A stretch of DNA of 64,000 bases, taken from the NCBI GenBank assembly GCA_024760905.1, contig CM045732.1, forward strand, positions 51,100,996 to 51,164,995, in the 5' to 3' direction. The translations under genes and the position numbers were made by a program. Under the pieces are notes generated by a model. It saw nothing but the letters and a program-made list of their open reading frames with translations, was not told the DNA's origin and did not search any database. The stretch comes from Plotosus lineatus (taxonomy: Eukaryota > Chordata > Actinopteri > Siluriformes > Plotosidae). Of the stretch, positions 1 through 10,619 are shown one piece after another (position 1 is the first letter of the stretch; every line of letters begins with the position of its first letter).

Positions 1-95
1 ACAGAGAGGCTGGCACCCATCCCAGCCAACTCTGGGCGAGGGCAGAGTACACCCTGGACAGCTTGCCAGGTCATCACTGGGCTGATTGCATTATA
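1..95 (-). repeat. SINE-A fragment
   Basis: Text 'GGCACCCATCCCAGCCAACT...GGGCAGAGTACACCCTGGAC' matches the 3' half of the SINE-A copies near 20880 and 50530. It is cut by the window start. Confidence 0.75.
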
Positions 96-154
96 TACAT
101 CTTAAATAAATAAGAATGTGACATACACGGTTTAATTATATTTTAGGTTAAAAA

Positions 155-377
155 CACTGGGCAGCGTGATAGCTTGGTGGTTCGCACTGTCTCTACAGAG
201 CTAGAAGGTTCTGGGTTTGAATCTCAGGTCCAACAAAGGCATTTTTGTGTAAAATATGTATGTTCTCTCTGCGTTTATGTGGGTTGCCTCCAGGTGTTCT
301 GGTTAGTTCCTAAATCCAAAGACATACATTAGGACAACTGACTGTGTAGTTTATGCCCTATAATAGACTGGTGACCG
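155..377 (+). repeat. SINE-C, divergent subfamily, cut short by SINE-A
   Basis: Reads from a degenerate tRNA-like head (GATAGCTTGGTGGTTCGCAC) through 'CCTAAATCCAAAGACATACA' to 'TAGACTGGTGACC', then is interrupted by a SINE-A head at 378. Its closest relative in the window is the inverse copy at 35835-36105, with which it shares many diagnostic bases. Confidence 0.75.
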
Positions 378-606
378 GGCAGTGGTGGTCTAGTGGTTAG
401 GGCGCAAGATCGCTGATCCTAAGGTTGGGGGTTCGAGTCCCCACAAGGTTGTCACTGTTCCTCCAGTGCAGCTAACTGGGTTATCAAAGGCAGACCATGT
501 CTCTCACTGTATTGTGAGAGGCATGTAAAAGAACCATTGCTGACTTTCGTAAAGAGTAGGCTGCAAAGCCGTCAGCGTGTTTCTACGACCTGGAGAGGCA
601 TGGGCA
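378..606 (+). repeat. SINE-A, tRNA-like head and body
   Basis: Begins GGGCAGTGGTGGTCTAGTGG. It has an A-box-like and a B-box (GGTTCGAGTCC) as in tRNA-derived SINEs, then the common body with CATGTCTCTCACTG and GTAAAAGAACCATTGCTGAC. The 3' end has an internal deletion and abuts the RTE-type LINE. Confidence 0.8.
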
Positions 607-641
607 CTCCGTTCTTCGTCTTTTCCTTTCGGCTTTTCCCT

Positions 642-1160
642 TCAGGGGTCGCCACAGCGAATCATCTGCCTCCATCTCACCCTATCCTTTGCATCTTCTT
701 CTCTTACACCAACAACCTTCACGTCCTCCTTCACCACATCCATGAATCGTCTCTTTGGTCTTCCTCTAGGTCTTCTGCCTGGTAGTTCCAACCTCAGCAT
801 CCTACTACCAATATACTCACTATCCCTCCTCTGTACATGTCCAAACCATCTCAATCTAGCCTCTCTGACTTTGTCTTCAAAACGTCTTACATGTGCTGTC
901 CCTCTGATGTGCTCATTCTTAATCCTATCCATTCTCATTACTCGCAAAGAGAACCTCAACATTTTCATCTCTGCTACATCCAGATCTGCCTCCTGTCTTT
1001 TCCTCGGTGCCACTGCTTCTAAACCATACAACATCGTTGGCCTCAACACCGTCTTGTACACTTTTCCTTTCATTCTTGCCGATACCCTCCTATCACACCG
1101 GACACGTTTCTCCAACCATTCCAACCTGCTTGCACATGCTTCTTCACCTCTTTTCCACAC
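642..1160 (-). pseudogene. RTE C-terminal region, shifted frame
   Basis: Continues the RT remnant in another frame: RVRCDRRVSARMKGKVYKTV, then MLYGLEAVAPRKRQE, MDRIKNEHIRGTAHV, ARLRWFGHVQRRDSEYIG and LPGRRPRGRPKRRFMDVVKE. This is the typical RTE carboxy-terminus. The overlap with the RT frame at 1070-1160 marks a single frameshift. Confidence 0.85.
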
Positions 1161-3045
1161 TCTCCATTGCTCTGGATTGTTGAGCCTAAGTACTTAAAAA
1201 CCTCCACCTTCTTTATCTCTGCTCCCTGTAACCTCACCGTTCCTCTTGGGTTCTTGTCATTCATGCACATGTATTCTGTCTTATTGAGGCTAACCTTCAT
1301 TCCTCTCCTTTCCAGGGCATACCTCCACCTCTCTAGATTTTCCTCCACTTGTTCTCTGCTCTCACTACAGATCACGATGTCATCTGCAAACATCATAGTC
1401 CATGGGGAATCTTGTCTAACCTCATCTGTCAGCCTGTCCATCACCACAGCAAACTAGAAGGGGCTCAGAGCTGACCCTTGATGCAGTCCCACCTCCACCT
1501 TGAACTGTTCTGTCACACCGACAGCACACTTCACCTATGTCTTGTATAAGAGATGCATGTCCTGCACCACTCTAACATACTTCTCTGCCACTCCAGACTT
1601 CCTCATGCAATACCACAGTTCCTCTCTCGGCACCCTATCATATGCTTTCTCCAGATCCACAAAGGCACAATGCAGCTCCGTCTGACCTTCTCTGTACTTC
1701 TCCATTAACATCCTCATGGCAAACACTGCATCTGTGGTGCTCTTTCTTGGCATGAAACCAAACTGTTGTTCACAAATGCTGACCTCTGCCTTTAGTCTAG
1801 CTTCCACTATTCTTTCCCATAACTTCATCGTATGGCTCATCAACTTTATCCCTCTGTAGTTGCCACAACTCTGCACGTCTCCCTTGTTCTTAAAAATGGG
1901 CACCATCACACTTCTTCTCCATTCCTCTGGCATCCTCTCACTCTCAAAGACCTTGTTGAATGTTCTTGTCAGAAAATCTACATCTACCTCTCCTAGACAC
2001 TTCCATACCTCCACCGGTATGTCATCAGGACCAACTGCCTTTCCATTCTTCATCCTCTTCAATGCCCTCCTCACTTCACCCTTACTAATCTTTGCTACTT
2101 CCTGGTCCTCAATAGTCACCTCTTCTACTCTTTTTTTCGTCTCATTTTCCTCATTAATCAGCTCTTCAAAGTACTCTTTTCATCTTTCCAGCACACTTCT
2201 GTCATCAGCCAATACATTTCCCTCTCTGTCTTTTATCAATCTAACTTGCTGCACATCCTTCCCATCTCTATTTCTGCTGTGCCAACCTGTATAAATCATT
2301 TTCTCCCTCTTTACTTTCCAACCAAGCGTACAAGTCATCATACACCCGGCCTTTGACACCGCTACCTTCGCCTTACGCTGTGTCTCCCTGTACTCCTGTT
2401 TACTCTCTTTGGTTCTCTCAATGTCCCACTTCTTCTTAGCTAACCTCTTCCTTTGTACACACTCCTGCACTTCCTCATTCCACCACCAAGTCTCCTTATC
2501 TACCTTCCTTCCAGATGACACATCAAGTATTCTCCTACCTGTCTCCCTGATCACATTAGCTGTAGTTGTCCAGTCATCTGGAAGCACTTCCTGACCACCC
2601 AAAGCCTGTTTCAACTCCTCCTTGAAGACAAACCGACACTCTTCCTTTTTCAGCTTCCACCACTTTGTCTTCTGCTCTGCCTTTGCCTTCTTCACCTTTC
2701 TCACCATCAGCATTATCCTGCACACCACCATCCTATGCTGTTTGGCAACACTCTCACCCACTACTACTATGCATTCACTGACTTCCTTCAAATTACATCG
2801 TCTACACAACATGTAGTCTACCTGTGTGCTCTTACCTCCGCTTTCATAAATCACCCTATGCTCCTCTCTCTTCTGGAAGAAAGTATTCACCACAGCCATT
2901 TCCATCCTTTTTGCAAAATCTACCAACAGCTGTCCTTCTGTGTTCCTGTCCTGGATCCCAAACCTACCCATCACTTCCTCGTCCCCTCTGTTTCCTGCAC
3001 CAACATGTCCATTGAAGTCTGCCCCAGTGACCATTCTTTCACCTC
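1070..3045 (-). pseudogene. RTE endonuclease/reverse transcriptase remnant, one frame with three stops
   Basis: One reading frame from 3045 to 1070 contains endonuclease C-terminus, linker and RT. RT motifs seen are GPDDIPVEVWK, NYRGIKL, QFGFMPRKSTTDA, motif A FVDLEKAYDRVPRE, GLHQGSALSPF and the catalytic FADDIVI (about 1376-1396). It is broken by in-frame stops at 2180-2182 (TGA), 1535-1537 (TAG) and 1454-1456 (TAG), and ends at a frameshift near 1070-1160. Only three nonsense codons in about 650 codons suggests a fairly young insertion. Confidence 0.85.
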
Positions 3046-3142
3046 TGGGGGGGGGGGTGACATCCTTGTGGAGAATGGGACTCGAACCAACAACCTTGGG
3101 AACAGCGATCCAGCGCCCTGTACTACTCGGCCACCACTGCAA
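3046..3142 (-). repeat. SINE-A head fragment
   Basis: Plus-strand text GTGGAGAATGGGACTCGAAC...CGGCCACCACTGC is the reverse complement of the SINE-A tRNA-like head. It begins right after a run of ten G at the LINE truncation point. Confidence 0.75.
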
Positions 3143-3169
3143 ATGTTTATCGGATATTCATTTGAATTG

Positions 3170-3450
3170 TTAAATTCATGTCAGTGTCTTGGGAGTTTCT
3201 GTGTATAGTTTGCATGTGCATGTCCTTCGGGTACTGCAGTTCCCTTCCACAAGCCAAAGATAGGCACATTAGGCTAATTCACTCTCCAAATTGTCCTCGG
3301 TGTGAGTGTGGGAGTTAGTTGGCCCTGCAGTTGTCTGGTGAGCTGTTCAAGGCATAGCCTGCCTTCTCCTGGTGTTTTTTTTTTGAGATTAGCATCAACC
3401 TCCCCACAACCTTGGTAGTATTAAGCGTTCCAGCAAATGAGTGACTGACA
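3170..3450 (+). repeat. SINE-C copy, old
   Basis: Contains GTTTGCATGTGCATGTCC, CCAAAGATAGGCACATTAGG, GTCTGGTGAGCTGTTCAAGG and the tail TAGTATTAAGCGTTCCAGCAAATGAGTGA. The head is degraded. Confidence 0.7.
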
Positions 3451-3477
3451 GAACATCAGTATCTAAGCGGAGTCAGT

Positions 3478-3880
3478 TCATGCCCAGTTGTTCCATTTGT
3501 GGTAAACAGAATTTACCTGAGCAGTAAAATTCTTCTCACTGTCCTTGTCCTCCTTTTCACAACTTTCCCTGGAATTATCGTGCAGTGGTTTGTGCCTCCA
3601 CTGGCCCTCCATCAAGTCCTGAGAGCTTTGCTCTCGCTCATGGTGTTGAAAGTCCTCAAGCCAAGGGACATTTTGTGGTGGTGTTCTCTTTGGCAGTTTC
3701 GTTACACTTTCATTCAAGAAACCGTTCGAGTTATCCTTAAGTGAAACTTCTGAATTTGGTCCGCTAGTCACTTCTCCAGAAACCGTTTCTTTGTTTCATC
3801 CCGGAAGAAATCTCTTAGTTGGTCTGGACACCAGTTGAATTCTTTCTGCAGTTTTAGCTCCTCCAACTAGAGAAATTCTA
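3478..3880 (-). other. Unidentified open stretch with possible degraded coding sequence
   Basis: From 3795 to 3478 the minus strand has about 105 open codons, hydrophilic and rich in Ser, Asn, Lys and Glu (KLPKRTPPQNVPWLEDF is the most structured part). Upstream in the same frame, after one TGA at 3796-3798, the reading continues as about 28 plausible codons (VGGAKTAERIQLVSRPTKRF). I recognise no family. It lies 8 kb beyond the SLC35F4 stop on the same strand. It could be a dead exon, a piece of an unrecognised element, or chance. Confidence 0.2.
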
Positions 3881-3954
3881 GAAGTTGAATATGCTTTAAG
3901 CTTGTTTTCTTTAAAAATGACAAAAACCTATTTAATCACTCACCTCTGGAAGTA

Positions 3955-4265
3955 GGACAGTGGTGGCCTGGTAGTAAAGGTGCTGGATCACTGATCCCAA
4001 GGTTGGGGGTTCAAGCCCCACTCTGAACGAGCTGTCACTGTCCCCCAGTGCATTTAACTGGGTTATCAAAGGCCGGCCATGTCTCTCACTGTCTGTTGTG
4101 AGAGGCTAATGTAAAAGAAGCATTGCTAACTTTCGGCAAGAGTAGCTGCATAGTCATCAGTGTGTTTCCACCCTGCGATGGCCTGGCGATCTGTCCAGGG
4201 TGTACTCTGCCCTCGCCTGGAGTCGGCTGGGTTAGGATTAAGCGGTTACAGAAAAATGAATGAAT
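3955..4265 (+). repeat. SINE-A, nearly full length
   Basis: Head ACAGTGGTGGCCTGGTAGTA with B-box GGTTCAAGCCC, then body, then tail GGATTAAGCGGTTACAGAAAAATGAATGAATGA. Intact from tRNA-like head to tail. Confidence 0.85.
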
Positions 4266-5249
4266 GACCTCTGGAAGTATTAATTGTTTGCAGCTGCCTA
4301 ATTTGCCTCTGACGGGATGGTTGACTAATGAGGAGTGTCCGTGCTTGCAGGAATGCAGGCTGTAATTCAGCACCATCATGATGCTTTTACAATTACTCAA
4401 ATTATTCTTTTGAGTAAACGAAATATTAAAAGTATTTGCAGATGTATGTTATGTTGAGCTTTATTGATCACCCTTATTAGTATTAATAGTTGTGGGTCTT
4501 CCCGAGGGGCAGAAGACCTGTCTTGTACCAGCAAAGTAGGAGGGAGCACTGTGGCTTCAGCATGGGCAAGTTTCCACTCCAACAACACAGTAATCAGACC
4601 CACAGAGAGTGTCATGGGTAAGGCTCAGTGCTCACCAGCTGTTTGTGTTGCGCTGTTTCTATATTTTCTTCTAAACATCTCTTCTAGATCACAACTGTGT
4701 GCTCGTCACCATACTTGTCACTTTAAAAACCCAACAATAATTAATGTAATCAAATGGAAATTAAGAGATATAACAAATTAACTCAACCAAATGTTGATGA
4801 ATAAATGGGATTCGTTCAATAGCATTAATCTGATCAGGGTTGAGCGAAAGCTAATCCCAGACACCAGACAGCTCCAATGGTTCAATATTTGCTTATGTTG
4901 CTTTCTTTATGGAGTTTTGCATGTTCTTGTGTTTTCTCTGGGCTCTCCGGTTTCCTGCCATCTCTTAAAAATATTCTGATATGTAAGCAAGCTCTCTTAC
5001 ATTGCTGCTTTGTGAATCGAATTTGACTGGCATCCTATCCAAGTTCTATACCCATTTCTACAGCGGCTACACTCCGTGTAAATGAATCCACATGCTGGCA
5101 TATATGTAGAAGTTTACAGGGAACTTATCTGTACATGGAAAACACGGACAACTCTAAGCTTGAACTAGTCTTTTTAATGATATCCTGGACCCTAGACCTT
5201 GGTGCAACAAACACTCGCTGTTGCATCACAATGCATGCCATGAATTTGA
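4266..5249. other. About 1 kb with no recognised feature
   Basis: AT-rich unique-looking sequence. No splice-supported exon, repeat family or ORF of interest was recognised on either strand. Confidence 0.5.
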
Positions 5250-5332
5250 TACTAAAAACACACCAATGATACTCAAGCCCAATTCAAACATTCAAACAAT
5301 GCACGAGCTGCTCTCCCATCAATGACATTCAA

Positions 5333-5537
5333 ACATCCCGCCCCGCTGGCATTCCATTGCCTAGGAGGGATGACGCAGCTATCTCCCATTGCCTTTCTCC
5401 CAACATCCCGCCCTGCTGGCCTCCCATTGGCTAGAAGGGATGACGCAGCTCCCTCTTATTGGCTATCTCCCAACATCCCGCCCCGCTGGCCTCCCATTGG
5501 CTAGGAGTGATAACACCGCTCCCTCCCATTGGCTATT
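5333..5537 (+). repeat. 70-bp tandem repeat, about 3 units, with CCAAT-type motifs
   Basis: Units begin ACATCCCGCCCCGCTGG at 5333, 5403 and 5473, an exact 70-bp period; the last unit is cut at about 5537. Most half-units carry ATTGGCTA (inverted CCAAT), giving six ATTGG/ATTGC sites in 200 bp. A single unit appears in inverted form at about 47870-47935 in the related Tigger copy, so the array is an expansion of the transposon's 5' region. Confidence 0.8.
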
Positions 5538-5673
5538 GTGGAGCTGCATCTACCATGATGCTTTTTACGTAAAGGACAGAGTTACGGTTGTTTCGTGCTT
5601 TATTTCTTGACTCAGGCTTTTAACCTTCCATAAACATTTGTAAGATTATAACTCTGCTAAGACATGGTCAATA

Positions 5674-5681
<8 letters not shown>

Positions 5682-5710
<29 letters not shown>
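5682..5710 (+). repeat. (CA)n microsatellite inside the Tigger remnant
   Basis: About 14 CA units, flanked by GCGC on both sides. Confidence 0.95.
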
Positions 5711-5712
<2 letters not shown>

Positions 5713-5982
5713 GCGCGATTTCCGGTGCGAGTGAGAAGAAGAAACGGGTTCGAGTGATATCGCAAAGGAATATGGCCAAACCCGTCTACCATCGGTACGA
5801 TTCTGAAGCAGAAGAAGGTCTTAAAAGGTATGCTTTTATAATTTTTAAAGGGTTGAGGGGTAGTATTGGGAGCCTTATAATGAATCACGCGTTTTACATG
5901 TAAATTCGGTTCAATTTATAAAAAATGCAGGTTACGAAAAAGGCGCTGGAACGGATTAATTTCGTAAAGTGAGGTACCACTG

Positions 5983-6183
5983 TAGTTTTGTTGGGTTGGT
6001 TTGTTTGTTTGTTTGTTTGTTTTTTTTTGCATAATTGGCCTTGTTTTGCTGCATTTTCCTTAAAAATTTCCTCATTTTTCCTTAATTTTCTTCTTTTTTT
6101 ATTTTTCGATGAATATTATTGAAAAACCTGCGATGCACTGTAGTTGCAGAAACTGAAGCACAAAGTGGCGAGAGATCACTGTA
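5983..6183 (-). mobile_element. Fragment of the GGGATCCCTC MITE family
   Basis: The text from GTTTGTTTGTTT to CATAATTGGCCTTGTTTT to GAAGCACAAAGTGGCGAGAG...CACTGTA matches the right half of the MITEs at 16259 and 39411. It begins directly at the TA of the Tigger end; the left half is missing. Confidence 0.7.
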
Positions 6184-6900
6184 TACAAAAAAATGTGGCG
6201 CAGCAGTGTTTATCGTTGTTATGACTACTTGACGGTAAGTCTGTTGCTCTTTCGGTGTGACTTTGCAAATCTTTTGTCACGAGTTGCTCGTCCCCATTTT
6301 AAAAGGCCATGATGCTTAAATTAGTGATATTGAAAAAAAAATGCTGCTATATTCTAAAGCCCCATAAAATTTAAGTAAAATGATCCTTGGAGACATAAAT
6401 TCAGCATTTGACAAAACAATCTAAGACTGTGTAATCTTTGACTTCCTGTGTCGCTTTTGCGTTACCTGGCACTTTCTAAGATTATAAATCACAGAACGCA
6501 CGCCTGAGTGATCTTGAGATTTCTGACTCGATTCTTCCTCCGCTCTTTAACTTTGATAACATTGTAAAGTTGGATAGAGACCGTGAGGTTTATGTCACTG
6601 TTTTGGCTTAATATTTCTCATGTCCCCCATCCTCCCAAATTGTGGCTTGTTGCCATAGTGACCTTCCTCATGGGTTATTCTGTAACAGAGTGGAAAGTCT
6701 GGATGCTGATGAAGGGATATCGCTCTGTCTGCCTTGCCAGGCCTGCCGCAGCTGAGCGAGTGCGCTTGAACATTAAGAGCATCTGCTACAATACTCCTTT
6801 GTAAAATAACCGTTTGTCTTTTTAAAAGATTTTCTACTACAGTACTGTACATGTTAAACAATTCAAATTTAAATCAGGCTTCACATTTGCCAAATTGCTT
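6184..6900. other. No recognised feature
   Basis: No supported gene or repeat. An 88-codon and a 73-codon overlapping ORF pair at 6583-6861 has no recognisable motif and is treated as chance. Confidence 0.5.
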
Positions 6901-6904
6901 ACTT

Positions 6905-7165
6905 CTGGTGCGTGGTGAGGCTGGACACTATCTTCATCAACTTTGGGTGAAGGCGGGATACTCCCTGAACAGCTCGCCACTCCATTACAGGGCAACACAT
7001 ACACAACTATCACACTCACACCTAGGGGAACATGTCTTTGGATTGTGGGAGGAAACTGGAGCGTCTGAAGGAGACTCACAGAAGCACGGGAAGCACAAGC
7101 AAACCGAACACAGAAACTCTATACAAGACCAGGACTCAAATACAGAACCTCTGTGCTGTGGGCTG
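6905..7165 (-). repeat. SINE-C copy
   Basis: Minus-oriented: GGCTGGACACTATC..., ACACCTAGGGGAACATGTC, TTTGGATTGTGGGAGGAAAC and a degraded tRNA-like head at the right. Confidence 0.75.
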
Positions 7166-7342
7166 TAAGGGGGATGAGATCTAGTGCCAATTTATAATTA
7201 ACAATTTGATTTGGAGGAAAAAGAAGCAGCCGTTTTTGAAATGTTGAACCATCTTCATAATCTCTCTCAAAAACTAATGATGAGAGATCCTTGAGGCCTT
7301 TCTTTTCTCCTTTATTTTCTGTTGTCTACCCTGTCCATAAGT

Positions 7343-7650
7343 ACGGCTGGTGGCATAGCGGTTAGGGTACTGCGCTCATGATCGGGAGGTTGTGTGTTCA
7401 AATCCCAGTTAGACCCTCACTGTGCCAAGACCCCTGGGCAAGATCTCAACCATAAGTGTGCCTCTGTTCAACCAGCAGTATAAATGGGTACCAGTAAAAA
7501 TATCCTGGGATGGTAATCTACAATGGACTAGCGTCCCATCCAGGAGGAATTGAACTCCTGGTCGCTTCATGCTATGGAAACCGGGTATAAACACCGGTCT
7601 GATGAGCCACTATGGCTTGGGTGTAAAAAGCCCAACGGATTTTATCTTTC
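7343..7650 (+). repeat. SINE-B, full length
   Basis: Head GGCTGGTGGCATAGCGGTTAGG with B-box GTTCAAATCCC, then CCCCTGGGCAAGATCTC, CAGCAGTATAAATGGGTACC, TGGTCGCTTCATGCTATGG, and the tail GGTGTAAAAAGCCCAACGG. It is the cleanest copy of this family in plus orientation. Confidence 0.85.
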
Positions 7651-7789
7651 TACTCTGTCCATAAGCTTGTCTTGCACAGTGACTTGCACATTTGTTTTGA
7701 GATAATCAATCACAATGATTGAACCTGCCTGATACCAAGATTAGTTGATAATCAAATATGGAAAGGTCCTGATGGCTAAATTGCTGGTT

Positions 7790-8590
7790 TCAGCAGGCCA
7801 GCATATCCTCTATCTCGGTCAGTCTGTTGCCTTGGGTATCATTCACAAGACTAACTTTGCCTGAGCATTGTTGGTAAACAAATTTAACCACCTGGAAAAA
7901 TGGCCTTGAAGTTGTGCATTTCTGCATACTGTTCCACTTTCTTAGCACGGCAAAGCCAGCGTTGATGTTGCAGATGATGTGGTGCTTTTTGACATGTTCC
8001 TGTCTAGGCTGTATTGCTCTGTTTTGCTGGGTTGTCATTGCTAGGACAGCTTGAAAGGCAGCGTGCTTTCGGTGCAATAGTTTCATGATAATATTGTTTT
8101 GTTTTGTTTTGTTTTGTTTTTTTGTTGCGCCAGTGCTGATGGTTATGCTTCTGAAAGCTATCTGTATTCATGGCACTGGTATAGTCTGATATATAAGTGT
8201 TGGTTGAGGGTCTGACTTTGGCGTGTATGAAATGTGGAAATGCAGATTAAAGTGAGCACTTTAATTTCTATTTTGTGGTCTGTCCAATAGTCAATGTAGT
8301 GAACTCTTGAATCTAGGATGTCACTCCTGTGGTGTTGGCTAACAGTAATATAATCAATGATCTCTTTGATCTTTGTTCCCTTATGAATATTCACATGGGA
8401 AAAGAATGTGTTGAGGCCAAAATGGGTGCACATTTCAAACAGAAGGGTCCCCTGTTCATTGGTTTCATCAACACCATGCCGACCAGGGCTTCATCACTTC
8501 CAACACAGGGATTAAAGTCACCAAGCAGGAATATTCTGTTGGGTCTTGGAACTGCTATTAAAAAACTGTTGAGAGCTGGTCATAGGCACT
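7790..8590 (-). mobile_element. Old LINE remnant (endonuclease and linker)
   Basis: Minus strand near 8530-8400 contains an endonuclease-like GDFNPCVG and then, in another frame, FGLNTFFSHVNIHKGT, ILDSRVHYIDYWTDHKI; further on (8086-7790) comes AAFQAVLAMTTQQNRA. This order resembles the endonuclease-to-RT linker of apurinic-endonuclease LINEs common in fish. Several frameshifts; no RT domain follows, so it is truncated. Confidence 0.55.
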
Positions 8591-8595
8591 TTTAA

Positions 8596-8615
8596 GGTTG
8601 TTCCAAATTGCGAAT

Positions 8616-8655
<40 letters not shown>

Positions 8656-8770
8656 TTGGCCCATGCAATGGTCTGGTGAGCCATTTAGGGTTTATCCTGC
8701 TTTCACCCTGAGTCTACTGAGATAGGCCCCATCCTGTCCGTAAGGGTGAAAGAGGGAATGACAATGGGAA
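8596..8770 (+). repeat. SINE-C 3' end with (GT)n
   Basis: (GT)n of about 17 units at 8617-8652 is followed by TTGGCCCATGCAATGGTCTGGTGAGCC and the SINE-C 3' body. The microsatellite sits where SINE-C normally reads GAATGGTTGTGTG. Confidence 0.7.
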
Positions 8771-9075
8771 CGTTAAATCACAATTTTTGTGCTTTTCTTG
8801 GAACAAGTAAAATCAGTGTAGTTTTATTGATAGAAGCCATATGAATTTCTCCTATTGGAAATTATTTTGAAAATACTCTGTCCTAAAACTCTCATGTCAA
8901 TTCTGAAACCCAAAGTAAAATGCCTCTGCAATAAAACAATATTATAACCCAACGGAAGACATATGACTAACAAGACATGTTAATCCTGGACCACATAGTG
9001 AGTAGATGTCATTTCACCATATGGCTGGTATTTTAAAACAGTGTCATGACCAAACACCTTGTACCCCAACTACTA

Positions 9076-9871
9076 CACAAATGACACTCCCCGACTTGCG
9101 TCCATTCGTTTTACATATTTTTCGATTTTACGTAAAAAAAAGTCAAATTTTGAGTTTAGCGTGCTCTCTGTAGTATGAGACGTAGTACGCTGACATAATG
9201 ACGCAATGATGTAATAACTCTGCGTCCATTGTTTACAAATGACAGACTGAATGTGCCCCTCCTTCTTCCCAGTTCACTGATTGTTACCCTTGTGTTAAGA
9301 AGTCGTCTCGGTGATCTTTGTGTTTACACTGTTTTGCAAACTTTTGTAATCCTAAGCAAATATGGTTGGTCAGAAGCGTAAGCCTACTAGTGATAGTGGT
9401 AATCAGAAAAAGCAGCAAGCCATCTCATTAGAAACGAAGATGGCTCTTATCAAGAAAATTGATGCTGGTGGAAAACATGTGAATGTTGCACGTTTCTTCC
9501 AAATGGCTTCGTCGACCATCGGAACCATTTACAAGCAGAAAGATCTCATCACAGAGAATGTTGAAGGTTATATTTGATACTGTAGTTCATATTTGATGAG
9601 TGAATTTGATGAAAATTTATCTATTTGAAATTATTTTGCTTGAATTTAATTTATTTGAAATTAATGTTATTATTTGATATATTTGATATTATTTTACAAT
9701 GTTATGTTTATAATAATTGATTTAGCGGTGTTTTATGAATGGTATTTATGGATGTATAGTGCAGTATGAACGTCATACGTCACTGGAACATACAGTAACA
9801 ACTTCCGTTTTTTTTTCACTGTACGTTCGGCCGTCAGGAACCGAACTAAAACGTAAGTCGGGGAGCGTCTG
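9076..9871 (+). mobile_element. Tigger/pogo-like transposon, internally deleted
   Basis: Terminal inverted repeats: ACTCCCCGACTTGCG near 9084 and CGTAAGTCGGGGAGCGT near 9852, both next to TA. Between them is one coding remnant (9362-9577); the rest of the transposase, including the DDE catalytic part, is missing. Its family differs from the 5250 and 47235 elements. Confidence 0.75.
9362..9577 (+). pseudogene. Tigger/CENP-B-like N-terminal DNA-binding domain
   Basis: 71 codons from ATG: basic start VGQKRKPTSDSGNQKKQQ, then ISLETKMALIKKIDAGGKHV and FFQMASSTIGTIYKQKDLI. This is the first helix-turn-helix of CENP-B/Tigger/jerky proteins, which binds transposon ends. It stops at TGA just after the domain, so only a DNA-binding fragment could be made. 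Confidence 0.75.
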
Positions 9872-10615
9872 TATACAGAGCAAGTTTTTCTTTTCAAAAT
9901 TAGTTAACAAGTTATCAAAGCAACATATCCTAATTATTTATTGAGTGTTATTATTTGTCATATTTTAATATTGACAAATTTGAAAGAGTTGATTTAAATT
10001 ATCCAAACTATTTTACTATATGTTTAAATAAGGTTGGATGGTAAATACTACCCTGTACAGGGTGAAAGAAAAAGTTTAAAAGAACAAATGTATTTGTTGA
10101 ATGATGCGCCATATTTTGTTTTTCCTCATTAATAAAATGAATTCATTTCCACTGCCACTTAATCTGCAGAAAACCATTTCTAAATGCCATGTATCTGTAT
10201 AATTATATGACCAAAATTATGCAAGTCTTTACTCTTAACAGTGGGTTGGTTCACGCTGTGCACTCTCCATGTGCCAGGATGACTGTAATGAGTCTTTAAT
10301 GTGGACTGAAATAGCTGAGTGGTTAGCAATAAAGTTTCATTTCTATTTCTGTTCCACATGGTTTTCTGCTTTGTTTTAAGTTAATGAGGCATTAATACCA
10401 TCACTATATTCAAATGTGTTGCCACAGTGTACATGGTAGCTACACAACTGTTTGGGAGCCACAAGAACTTCGCACAAAATAAATAAAAAAAAAGGATAGA
10501 TAGACAGAAGACAGACAGATAGACAGTCATATTTTAGCCAAATAAAAGACATTAATGTAATAAAGTACCATCACGACATGGCTACCATTACTTGAATCTT
10601 TCAAAACAAAGTATA
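9872..10615. other. No recognised feature
   Basis: AT-rich sequence with a short GATAGACAGA-type simple repeat near 10494-10526; no exon or repeat family recognised. Confidence 0.5.
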
Positions 10616-10619
10616 CTAA

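Larger units (their letters stand above)
607..3045 (-). mobile_element. RTE-clade (Expander-like) LINE, 5'-truncated
   Basis: A minus-strand non-LTR retrotransposon of about 2.4 kb. In order on its own strand: end of an apurinic-type endonuclease domain (ADFNGHVGAGN at about 3020), linker, reverse transcriptase, and a C-terminal region with WFGHVQRR and LPGRRPRGRPKRR. Its 3' tail reads, in plus orientation, CTTTTCCTTTCGGCTTTTCC then GGGGTCGCCACAGCG, as in RTE elements of fish. The 5' part (start of the endonuclease and the 5' UTR) is missing; the break at about 3046 joins a SINE-A head through a G run. Confidence 0.88.
5250..5982 (+). mobile_element. Tigger/pogo-type DNA transposon remnant
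   Basis: The right end (GGTTACGAAAAAGGCGCTGG ... GAGGTACCACTG at 5982, followed by TA) matches the ends of the element at 47235-48091. The coding remnant around 5755-5830 (ATCGCAAAGGAATATGGC...) corresponds in DNA to that copy's IAKEYGRNPSTIGTI helix-turn-helix, with frame shifts. Upstream lies a CCAAT-containing array also found, once, in the other copy. The left terminal repeat is not clear, so the start is estimated. Confidence 0.65.

Noticed and set aside
378..450. tRNA gene candidate (A-box and B-box like sequence)
   Set aside because: The same head recurs in many SINE-A copies, lacks a convincing cloverleaf and continues into a SINE body, so it is a SINE promoter and not a tRNA gene.
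577..1197. Long plus-strand open frames over 537-3200
   Set aside because: They are antisense shadows of the minus-strand RTE-type LINE, whose translations contain recognisable RT and C-terminal motifs.
5646..5903. Plus-strand 79-codon and minus-strand 80-codon ORFs as host genes
   Set aside because: The plus frame runs from a CA repeat into the decayed helix-turn-helix of a Tigger element; the minus frame is its shadow.
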